Below are positions 26,401 through 38,400 of a DNA stretch of 64,000 bases, piece by piece. Source of the DNA: Torreya grandis. Its lineage: Eukaryota; Streptophyta; Pinopsida; Cupressales; Taxaceae. Position numbers and translations under genes: made by a program. The stretch lies in assembly GCA_037957365.1 (NCBI GenBank), contig JARHVA010000315.1, forward strand, positions 2,274,001-2,338,000. The letters are read 5' to 3'. Within the stretch, counting starts at the first letter, position 1. The number at the start of each line of letters is the position of its first letter. Below the pieces are notes generated by a model. It was not told the origin of the DNA and did no database searches. It worked only from the letters and a program-made list of their open reading frames with translations.

Positions 26401-29400
26401 TCTTGACAAAGATCAAACCGTCTCCCTTTTGCAAGCCTAAAATGGGCTCTAAGAGGCTAAAACTGATGATGTATGTGGAATCCAGATGGCTCCAGACCTG
26501 CCGGGTAATTACCCTAATAGGAGAAAACATAATGTTGTGGTTGGTCCTGACAATTCTAAAAAGAAAGCAAAGTACAGCTACATACCACCCTGTTCTAATA
26601 GACTTTATCAGAATAAAAGGACTGCTAGATCCCCTTCACAAGATTCTAGTTAATGCTTTCTTCCACCCTCTTTTATGAAGATTGACAGCTGGAATGCAAG
26701 TGACCTGGAAACCAATGATAGAAAGTCAATTGTCCGCCAATTCAGAAACTTTATAGAGAACATTGATTTTTTTCTCCTTCAAGAAGTCAAGGAGGCGGAT
26801 GTTTCCCTTGAATTAGCCCTGAAGTTCATCTACCCTGAGTCTTCTAGTTTTTTTTACTACACATGAGAAAGGTAGACGAGGTGCAGTGGATTGACTGCAT
26901 TGTTGACTCTAGTGTTTCTCCCACCAACAGATTGATCTGGTTTACCCTGAAGTATATGAATCAAACTTTTGGTTTATACTCTGTTTATGCCCCAAATGAA
27001 TACAGAGAGAGGACTGATCTTTGAAACTGGATTGCATCTAACCTCCAAGATGTTCCTTGAATTGTTGGGGGAGATTTCAATATGATAGAAGATAAGGAGG
27101 ATAAGAGTGATGGGCTCCCATTTTCTAGGAATGGCAATGAACACTTTTTTTGGGCTAAATTCAAGAGAATCCTCAATAGTTGACCCGCTGTCACATGGTA
27201 AGGAGACTAGCAAAAGCATTTGACACACTTGGTGTAATAATCAGCACAGCAAAAGAAGAGTCTAATCCAGGTTAGAGAGGTTTTATGTGAACATGGACCA
27301 TTTGATTATCCCACCTGGGGATGAGGGCAGCATTGTTTATTGTCCCATTGAGATGACTTTTCAGTTGAAATCCACTCCCCTTCAGGATTTCAAACAATGG
27401 AAAGGGCTATATAAAGTTATAAACTCTATATAAAGTTATAAACTCAATGTTTCTCACCTGCAAGGCGAAGACTGTAATGAAGGGATTAGGTCTTCTTGGA
27501 AATTTGTTAAAGGATTCTCATTCTGTCTCCAAAATTGGATCCCGAAACAACTCTACTAGTTTGTGCAAGAACTTTATGAGGTCACAGGGTAAGCTAAGGC
27601 CAATATCAGGAAAAGAAAAGAGATAGCCCTACAAGAACAGCTTATCCATGCTGAGACTATATGGAAAGACCCTCATAACACCACTCTCCTTGATAACCTG
27701 GTGATTGTTAAACATCAGCGCAAAACTCTTCAGCAGGACCTAGCCAAGGGTGCTCAAATTAAGTCCAAATTAAAATGGGGGGAAAAGGGACCAAATACTT
27801 CATCAGGATACTTGAAGCCAAACACGTGAGAGAAAAGATTAGAGCAATGGATATTGGAGGTATTGTATCTGAGAACATTTATGTCATTAAAACTGCCGCC
27901 TCCTCCATTTATAAGGGACTTTACTTCTAATGGTTCAGATAATAAGATCACTAAAAACAGAGCACTTTGCTCTAAAATCATCCCTAAAAAGTTGAGTAGG
28001 TCTGCTGCTGCACCACTTGAGAAGGATATCTTTCTAGATGGAATAAACTTTGTTATGTCCCTTAAAGATGACAAATCCCCTGGTTTTGACAGGTTCCTTG
28101 TTGAATTTTACAAAGCCAACAAAGATTGGTTAGCCTCTTAATTGCTAGAAGCGTGTAATGAAGCCATCCAATCTGGCTCATTGAGCAAGGATATCAACAG
28201 AGAGGTGATTATGTTGATTCCTAAGGAAGGGGGTTCCACACAGCTCAGAAACCGGAGACCTATCACCCTACTTAATGTCTCCTATAAGATACTTGCTGAT
28301 TGCCCCTATCTTGCAAGAGGACAAATCCCCTGGTTTTGACAGGTTCCTTGTTGAATTTTACAAAGCCAACAAAGATTGGTTAGCCTCTTAATTGCTAGAA
28401 GCGTGTACTGAAGCCATCCAATCTGGCTCATTGAGCAAGGATATCAACAGAGAGGTGATTATGTTGATTCCTAAGGAAGGGGGTTCCACACAGCTCAGAA
28501 ACCGGAGACCTATCACCCTACTTAATGTCTCCTATAAGATACTTGCTGATTGCCCCTATCTTGCAAGAGATCATCTTGGTGACTTTTGTTTAAGGATGGT
28601 ATATCTTAGACAACCTGATCACCAGCAAAGAGGGGTATGTATTGAGCGAACAATACCAAGCAAAATGTGTCTGGCACTCCTTGACTCTGAAAAAGAATAT
28701 GACATAATAGAATAGCCTTTCATTGACCACATGTTGAGATCTTTTGGGTTTCATGATAGGTTTTGCAGAATGGTTGATGTATTGTCCAAGAGGCCTTAAG
28801 TCGGGAACAAGTTAATGGTGAGTTTACTAATCCATTTGTCCTGCAAAGGTCAATAAGATAGAGGCGTCCACTTGCTCCAACTCTCTTTGCGATTGTTTCT
28901 GAAGCCCTCCATTTTCCATTAAGAGATGTGTTGCCAGTCAAGGGATTAAGCTACCTAATAATGAGAATCTGATTGATAATTTGTTTGTTGATGATACAAC
29001 CCTTTTCCCGTCCTTGAAGAGAATTTCGAACAAATTTCTCTTAGATTGGAAATTTATTGCAATGCATCTGGTTCTAAAGTGTCAATACACAAATCTCTTT
29101 TACTTGGCTGGCTGGGAGGAGTCACCACCAAACTGGATTCTCTCTTTGGGATGGTCTTGGTCAGGACCATATGAGATGGTGAGATATCTAGGTATACGTC
29201 TTGCCTTAAACGCCTCTTTTAAGGATATATGGACTTGGATTTTTGAAATAATAAACAAAAGAAGTCGCTAAATGGGAAGGACATTTGCTCTCTTTATCTG
29301 GTAGAATACAAGTTTGCCATACATCCTCTCTACTTTCAGCATTTACTTTTCTTCTTGATGGCTTTTTTGTAACTCTCGGTTTTAATATCGATAAGATGCA

Positions 29401-32400
29401 AAAACTGCTTAAGGATTCCATGTGGTCAGATGGTAAGGGCAACAAAAAAAGGCATGCAATAGTTTGAAATGAATGCAGCAAGCCTAAAAATTGGGGTGCC
29501 TTGGTATTAAGAGTTTGAAACTCCAAGTTCTATCTCTTGCAGTTAAGTGGATTCTCAGAGTTGTTCGAGAGAATGAACCATGGATAGTTCCGGTTAGAAA
29601 CAACATTGTTAATGGAACTCCTAAGAGTAAGCCTCAATACAAAGGTTTGCACATAGTCACAAGGTTCGGAAATCCGAATGCGTTCGGAAGGGCCAAAAAA
29701 TGCATAATCCGGACTTCTTGAAAATTTTCAAAAAAAATCCGGAAAAATCCGGTTCAAAATATATATATATAAAGAGAGAGAGAGAGATGCAAAATATTTC
29801 AATCTACTAAACAATGAACATTAATTTAACACTTGCAAAATTAAGAAATGCATAAGATTTTCAAACTCGAATTACAATCAAAGATAGCAAAATATCCATA
29901 GTCCATAGTTTAGAGCCTAAGCTCAAAATTGCAATAGAACTTAAAAAGTTTCAAACATTTGCAACATCAAACAAATCCGAATGCATTCGGAAGGGCCAAA
30001 AAATGCATAATCCGGACTTCTTGAAAATTTTCAAAAAAAATCCAGAAAAATCGAGTTCAAAATATATATATATAAAGAGAGAGAGAGATGCAAAATATTT
30101 CAATCTACTAAACAATGAACATTAATTTAACACTTGCAAAATTAAGAAATGCATAAGAGTTTCAAACTCGAATTCCAATCAAAGATAGCAAAATATCCAT
30201 AGTCCATAGTTTAGAGCCTAAGCTGAAAATTGCAATAAAACTTAAAAAGTTTCAAACATTTGCAACATCAAACCCTGCTTCAAAACCAAAACTAGCACTA
30301 GCACCATCAACAAATCTGCTATCAACACTATCAATATTCTCGTCAGCTCCTTCAAAGGATGGATCTCCAAAAAGAAGATTGTCATCTTCTTTTGCAAGAT
30401 TGTGCTCAAGCAATCTTAAACTGTTGTGGATAAACACAAGATCTGAGAATCTTTTGGCTCCTAGTCGGTTTCTCTTATTAGTATGGATCAAATCATACGT
30501 GCTCCAATTTCTTTCAGATGCAGAAGCACTGACACACTAGCTATGGATACACACGGCAAAATTTTGTAACTCGGCAGTAGAATAACCATATGTCTACCAC
30601 CATAAATGGGGATCCATATTACCAATGTCCTCTTGTGCTACCTTGAGGGAAAACATGCCTTCTTGGTTCTTGAATGTAGTCAGTTGCCTTCTCACCTTAG
30701 GCTTTTCATTTTCATCTTGAACCAACCTGTCTATTGTTGTCAATAAACCATTCTTCACCTCCTCATCTGAATCATGATCCACCTCTATGAACTTAGGATT
30801 TAAATATCAACCTACATAATGTATAAGTCAATGTAACATGTTCCATCTGATGTCTACAATGTCCCAAATGCGTTGAACTTCATCACCCTCATTTACTAGT
30901 GCTTTTTTAATTTGTTTTTTTGCTTGCTCCATGCCTTCATACACAAAACTAATACAAAGTTTAATGCCATCAGCCAATCTCAATAACTGCACAGGTGGCT
31001 CAAAAACCTTAAGGGTCTTCTCCACGTCCTCTCAAAATGAACTACCCGAGATAATTCTCTCAATATCCTTTGCAATGCTTTCCTTAGAAAGCTTAGATTG
31101 TACCCATTCTTCACTAGTGACAAATTCTTCTCAATGTTGTCCTTTCCTCCACCTCCCTTTGCAAAGTGATAAAATTAGATGCAAATCTTGTTTCAGCTGG
31201 AGAAAGAAGTTCACGCTTTATATATGAGTGATACAAGCTCAAGGTCAAGCGGTGATTACGTATAAACTTAAAAATTTGTTTCCCTTCTCTGACAACACAA
31301 TTCACCCACTCTAACTTTGCAAGATCTTCAAACAAAATATCCAAAACATGAGTTGCACATGGAGTCCAAAATAAATGAAAAACATGTCCATAAGAAACTC
31401 CCCTACTGCTTTACAATTCGTTGTATTGTTCGTGATAACTTGGATAACATATTCTTCTCTTATGTCCAAAATAGCAATTCAATACATTTGAAAATGAACT
31501 CTGCAGTCTTCACCTCATTGCTTGTATCAATTGATTTGACAAACATAGACCCTTTAGGGCATTGGGTCAATATATTGAAGAGGGGCCTTCGTTCTATGTC
31601 AGACCATCCGTCACTTATTACTGTGCAGCGTGATTTTTTCCAATGCTTTTCCATTTTATCTAGTTCACTAGATATTGATGTCACCTCCTCTTCCAGCAAA
31701 ACAGTTCTCAAAGTTTCAAAAGATGGCATTGTGTACACTTTCTCGAAATTGGCGATCCCCTCTACCATTGCTTTCATATGTGGATTTCGAACAACGTTGA
31801 AGGGGATGGCATTTGCATTAAAAAAACAGGCCACCAATCTATCTACTTCATGTTTCTCCTGCGGCTTCCACATGGGCTTTCAAAGAAGGTTGAGAGTGGA
31901 ACATTTGATGTTCACTTTTATTGGCTTTTATAAACACTGAGAAATGCGTCGAGCTAGAAAATGAACTAAATTACAATGTTAAATTGTGTTGAATTTTAGC
32001 CCTCTTTGAAGATTCCGTTGTTGATACAACTATCTTCAATTCATATTTGCTTCGGAGTTGACTAAGAAATGATGCATATATGAGGTTCGTCATTATTGGG
32101 CAAATCTTCACATATGGGCCTCCAAGATAATGGTTGCAAACCTTTGTTATAGTCCTTATGATATTTGAATCACAAAGAGTGCATTTCATATTTTTAGGAT
32201 TTGCATCTCATTGAACAATGTATTTCTTCTCAAGCGGAGTACTTGCCATGATGATAGGTTGTCCTTTCGCTACCTGCTACTCTACAAAAGTTTTATAAAC
32301 ATTTTTAAATACACATTTAAAAAATTCTATAAAAAATATATTTTTTAATTTTAGTAAATGACATATATACAAATTTACAATAATATTATAAAACTATAAT

Positions 32401-35400
32401 CATTTGCATAAATAAATAATAAAATTTAAATTGAAAAAATTAAGAAATTAAAATATTTAAAATAAATATATAAATTATAATTTAAACATAAATATGATTA
32501 TATTTTAAAATTTATATTTATCTATTTATGAAAAACATAAAATATATTTATTTTTATGATAAACTTAAATTTATATTTATTTCTTTATAATATAAATAAA
32601 CGAAAACTTTATGTAATAAAATTTAAATTTATTATAAACAAGTAAATTTAAATTTATTATAAAATAAAAATTAAAGTTTAATTTTATTTATATTATAAAA
32701 TATAAATCTAGAAAATAAAAATAAAAATTTTATTTTATTTATATTATAAAATATAAATTAAAAGATTAAATTATGGATAAATTTTAATATTTTATTTAAT
32801 AAAATAATTGTAATTTAACATAAAATATATATTTAAATTATAATTTTATTTTATTTTTTAAATATAAATTAAAGTTTAATTTTGTGTTTAAATAAATAAT
32901 AAAATTTAAATTGAAAAAAATAAAAATAAACATTATAATATATAAATTTAAATTTAAACATAAATATAATTATATATATATATATTAATTAATTTATTAC
33001 AAGCATAAAATATATTTATATTTATGATAAATTTAAATTTATTTCTTTATAATAAACTAAAACTTTATATAATAAAATTTAAGTTTATTAGAAACAAATA
33101 AATTTAAATTTATTATAAAATATAAATTCATAAAATAAAATTAAAAATTTTATTTTATTTATATTAAAAAATATAAATTTAGAAAATAAAAAAATTTAAA
33201 TTATTAATAAATTTTAATATTTAAATTTATTATAAAATATAAATTCATATAATAAAATTAAAAAAATTATTTTATTTCTATTAAAAAATATAAATTTAGA
33301 AAATAAAAATTTTATTTTATTTATATTATAAAATAAAAATATATAAATAACAAAATTTAAATTATTAATAAATTTTAATATTTTATTTAATAAAATAATT
33401 AAAAATTTTAAATTTATTATAAAATGTAAATTCATAAAATAAAATTAAAAAAATTATTTTATTTGTATTATAAAATATAAATTTAGAAAATAAAAATAAA
33501 AAATTTATTTTATTTATGTTATAAAATAAAAATATATAAATAAAAAAATTTAAATTATTAATAAATTTTAATATTTTATTTAATAAAATAATTAAAAAAT
33601 TTAAATTTATTATAAAATATAAATTCATAAAATAAAATTAAAAAATTTATTTTATTTATATTATAAAATATAAATTTAGAAAATAAAAATAAAAAATTTA
33701 TTTTATTTTATTTTATTTATATTATAAGATAAAAAAGTATAAATAAAAAATTTAAATTATTAATAAATTTTAAAATTTTATTTAATAAAATAATTATAAT
33801 TTTTAAAATTAATTATATATTTAATTAAATTAAAGTTTATTTTTATTAATATTATAAAATATAAATAAAAAAATTATTAATAGATTTTAATATTTTATTT
33901 AATAAAATAATTATAATTTTATTTCTAATATAAAATAATAAAATATATATTTAAATTATAAATTAAATTTTATAATATTTATTCATATTATTTTTATATT
34001 TTTTAAAAATTTAAATTTTATTATATTTAATTAAATTTTATCTATATTATAAATTATAAATATTGAATATAAACAATCAATTTAAAAAAAATTAAAAAAT
34101 ATATTTTTTAAAATAAAAATAATATTATAGTTCAAATATATATTTTATTATTTATATTAAAAATATTTTATTAAATAAAATGAAAATAATACAAAATTTA
34201 AATAAAATAAAAAATAAACAAACAAATAAATAAATAAATAAAACAAATCGTATTTTTTTTAATAAATTTAAACCTAAAATTTGAAATTAAAACCTACCTC
34301 TCGCCGCTGCCCACCACTTCCTGCCGCTGCCCGTTACTCCCTGTCGCTGCTCGCGTTTGATGCCCACGTTAGTGCCCATGTTTGTTGCTGCCTTGACTAC
34401 CCGCGTTCATTGTCTACGTTTTATGCCTGCGTTGTCAATCGTCCTCAAATCGTGATCCGCCTTCAACAAATCGCTTGTTCTCAGTCTCAACGTGTTTAAC
34501 TTCTGCAATTTCACATGAATTTATAGGTTTTTTTAGAGTTTCGAATTGCCCACAAGGTGCTTTTAGGGTTTTTTTATCACTTTTCAACTTTTCAAAATTT
34601 ATTATTAAAAAATGCATCAAACCTGCCACCACATTAATCCGGCCGTCAAAAAAAATTTAGATTTTCCCGAATTTGGCCGAGATCCAGCAGAACACTGTGA
34701 CTATGGGTTTGCGTACTTCAAACACCATGTTTGGTTCCTTCTCTTCAAGATAGTTGGCTAACCCATTTTTAATTCTCTGTGAAAGTCTTGGGAAGAGGTA
34801 AGGCCCCTGGTGGTTAATAAACCACCTTTCAATTGGCATGCCACTAGGTGTCAAGGCTTCAAAGCCATTTAGTCAAGCCTTCATTATAACAATTCCCTTC
34901 TTGCTACATTGAGGGGGTGCTCTACTACTTTCCAAAGGTATTAAAACTTTAGCTGGCATTTTTGAACATGGTAGATTTATGTCATGGGATGAGCTTAGAA
35001 TCAAGTACAATTCACCTAATTCTCACTTGAGAACCTTCACTATATTAAGAAAAACTATAAGCTCTCCCTCTCATGGTTTGATTGTAGAAGATGACGAGGA
35101 TTTTTGCTTCTTTGTGAAAGGCTTGGGAAAAGGTAAGGCACCTGGTAGTTAATCAACCACCTTTCAATTGGCATGGCACTAGGTGGCAAGGCTTCAAATC
35201 CATTTAGTGGATCCTTCATTATAACAATTCCTTTCTTGCTACCTTGAGGGCATGCTCTACTAGTTTTTGGTTTACCAAAGATATAAAAACTTTCAATAAC
35301 AATTTTGAACAAGATAAATTGTTGTCATGGGATGAGTTTAGACTCAAGTTTAGTTTACCTAATTCTCGACTAAAAACCTTCGCTATATTAATAAAACTAT

Positions 35401-38400
35401 AAGATCTCCCTCTCATGGTTTGATTTTAGAAGATGAATGTTTTTGGGAGAACATCAGATGGATTAAGGGCCCACCTATGTGAAATTATGGCCAAGCAGCT
35501 CTATGACAAGCTCTCTCTCTCAAGAGTCTTTTTAAAGTCTTGATAGAAAATGGTCTTTCTTTGACCCTCTCCATAGTTGAAATTATAGGCTTGATGTCAT
35601 ATGGTCCTCCTATATTGAACCCAAAACGTCATGTTTTAGATCGTTAATTCTCCACCAAAGGCTTGCAGTTGGTTCTAATATCTCTAAACATGGTTTTGTA
35701 GCCCTTTTTGTAATAGTGAGCTTTAAACGATTAAACACTTTGTTTCTCTTGCCCTTTTGCTACTATTGTTTGGAAAAGCGCCCTGGCACCTTGGTATTTT
35801 TTTCTTGGTCATGATATCACTTGGCTTAATATTTTGTCTGAATAGATTTACTCAAAGAAGAAATTACCATGGTTTTTCAAGAAATTATGACTTTTAGTTT
35901 CTTCTGAAATGCTTTGGCTCATTTCAAAGGAAAGAAATAAAGATGCTTTTCAAGGGAAGGCAAGGGAAGGGGAATTACTAGCTTCCCTAGTGAAGTCATT
36001 AACATAATTCTACATATGCAAGTGAATTTGCTATAAAGAATGAGAAATAAGACCGTTCCAAGAACCCACAAATTTGAAGCATTCACAACAAAAGCATCAC
36101 AAGACGCTGCAAAGATGAAATGCAAAGACAAGGCAAATCATATGCTATTCAGAATAAGACATGCAAGTACAATGGAAAGACCTTGCATAAATAGGCAAGG
36201 AACAATAAAAAACAAGCCTAACTAACCAATTTGTGATAAATCCACACAAAGGGCAAAACTAAGAAAAGACAAAACACTGTCTAGAACCTAGTAAACATGA
36301 GAACAAAGGGCATGATGAAGGTCTCTGCCAAATATCTAATTGGCACAGGTGGCATTCCTAGGTACAGCCCATCCGCTAACTCATCCCCTGACAGGCAAGT
36401 ACTTCATTCTACAGCTGCAGATGTTCATATTTCTGAACATAAGTGAGATTTAATCAGGGAAGCTTACTTCTTACAATGTGATAATCATAATCCGAATTTG
36501 GTTGGTAACTATGAAAGTGAACAGAACATTGACTTTCCGACTGCATTAGACAATGATGGTATTTTGGATGCATTACACTCAAATCTTTAAAGTATTGAGC
36601 AGAATGATAAGATAGCTTCAACTTCCCATGTTCATGACAGGTTGAGTAGATTTGCTGGATCAGTAGTTCCCAGTTCTCCTTCTTCTTCTCTAGGTGGCAG
36701 ACCACTTCCTGACCAGGGTTATGGTTGGTTCTTTACCTGACTGGCTGGAAAAACTTATTGAATCCAATGTGCAAGAGACTTTAAACAGGCATCAAACCAT
36801 TATTGCTCGTGCAGAGACAAATATGCATAGGAAGGCTGCAAGACAACTAACTGTTTTGTAAGTCTTCATTCCATTGTTGATGTTGCGGCAGATAAAGGCA
36901 GTGACTCTGATTATGTGACTTCTAAGAAACGACAGACTTGACTGTTTGTGAAAGATCAGAGGGGCTTGTACCTGTACCTGTTGTGGGTGACAGACTTTTT
37001 ATGGAGCAACCTGTGATGAATCTTGTGGGACCTGAAGATGAATTGCTAATGATGTTTGTAGTTCTGAGCAGGGCTCAGCTGGTCACATTGGTGAATCTCT
37101 TTAAGGCAAAAATGGCCTTATGGACGTGTATCTAGGCTTTGCTGCCTAGTTATCAGTTGTTTCTTTTGTTTCCTTGCTATTCTGGTCACTTTGGTAGTTG
37201 CGGTTTGATAACCTCTTTGATAGTACTGTTCTCATGTTGACCTGAACTTTTAGAACTGTGCTAGATTTTGTACTTATTTTTTTATACCCTTCTTATGGGT
37301 CCATTGATACTTTTGGTTGTATTTTGTGTGTCCACTAATAGACATATATTGTCTAGTAGATGTACCCCAATATGTAAAAATATAACCATGTAGCAAATTT
37401 TTCAATCAGTGTTTCAGATCTCACTCTGTGATCCATCATCAAGATTATAAAAGATGTGTAACCCTGATGATGGATCATGAAGTGTGGTCCGAAACACTGA
37501 TTGAAAAATCTGCTACACGGTTATTCGAAAAGCTCATTTCTTAAATGTTATGGACCATGAAAAACTTGTCTTTTAAGTTTTTTAATTGTTTTTTATTGAG
37601 ATTAGCAACTGGTTGCTATTAGGTCTACAATTTTTATAGGCTCAACTTATGATTAATTCTTGCAACAATTTTCAGTTCTTTCCTAACAATTTTCTTTTTT
37701 AACTAATTATGGACTTCGAAAGCTGAGTCTAATACTTTCAAAGGTTTTTGTACAAAAATCCTTTTGTTTTTTAAAGTCGTCTGTAAATCTGTAAATGTGA
37801 GTTGTTTTGTTTTATAAGCTACCTTTGTTTCTCTAGATAAATGTGGGTTTTATCAAGTCTCAACGTGAGTTGTTTTGTTTTATTGATAGATAGATATGGC
37901 TCCAACTCTATTCTGTTCCCAGGAGAGGCCGAGGGGGAGGGGGGGATTGAATTCGGATTTCATCCCGAATAGAATAGGGTTTACCCAGACTGGTTCCGAC
38001 TGAGCTATTCCCCCTCTCCCTATCATCTATCATCCACATCATCTATTATATACGTGATATGACTGATGAACTCGGGAGACGGAATGATTGGTGTTTACAT
38101 GCTACCTTTGTTTTTAAGATAAAATGTGGGTTTTATCAAGTCTCACTATCGTCAAAACATAACAGAGGCAAAGCAAAATTACCACAGGCATATGGACTTG
38201 CCAAGTGAAATTGAAGTCACAAGTCTAGTTCATCCATGCAAGACACCACAAACCCACTAGAAAGAAAAAACTAAAACCACGAAAAACTAGTAGATGTATA
38301 ATCTAACCAAATACCATAGTTGTTGGACTTCAACATGTGAGATCCCCCTCTCGCAATGTCATTCCTTTACCTCGCACTAGCTTGCCAAGTGTGCCATCCT

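Larger units (their letters stand above)
29652..34705 (-). mobile_element. hAT transposon, 5,054 bp, with decayed transposase
   Basis: Ends are CATAGTCACAAGGTTCGG (left) and, inverted, CATAGTCACAGTGTTCTG (right), flanked by an 8-bp target duplication with one mismatch: GGTTTGCA (29644-29651) and GGTTTGCG (34706-34713). It interrupts the LINE, whose sequence resumes at 34,706. It carries a minus-strand transposase remnant (30.25-32.22 kb), a 2-kb block of almost pure A/T (32.3-34.26 kb), and a GC-richer 5' end (34.29-34.7 kb). The terminal 303 bp at its left end are duplicated in tandem. Confidence 0.92.
24250..37140 (+). pseudogene. Decayed LINE (L1-type) retrotransposon, interrupted by two hAT elements
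   Basis: Plus-strand non-LTR element in ORF1-ORF2 order. The ORF1 part (about 24.4-26.6 kb) includes a degraded plant LINE DUF4283-like segment around 25.5-25.7 kb. ORF2 starts near 26,675 with an endonuclease remnant (WNASDLETNDRK, FFLLQEVKE), then the reverse transcriptase: KSPGFDRFLVEFYK, NREVIMLIPKEGG, RPITLLNVSYKILA and the catalytic LFVDDTTLF near 28,980. Many stops and frameshifts make it non-functional. Coding similarity resumes after the large hAT at 34,706 and fades by about 37.1 kb. Both ends are approximate; I found no poly(A) tail or target duplication. Tandem duplications lie at 28,070 and 34,781. Confidence 0.8.

Noticed and set aside
25933..26406. 157-codon plus-strand frame
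   Set aside because: Lies within LINE ORF1 debris; the neighbouring frame has the more retroelement-like acidic Ser/Pro composition, and neither has a firm domain, so it is not listed as a gene.
31317..31940. 207-codon plus-strand frame, among the longest in the window
   Set aside because: Antisense of the hAT transposase core; the minus strand shows the real motifs.
32400..34200. Lysine/asparagine/phenylalanine-rich open frames in the A/T block
   Set aside because: Pure compositional artefacts of A/T-only sequence.
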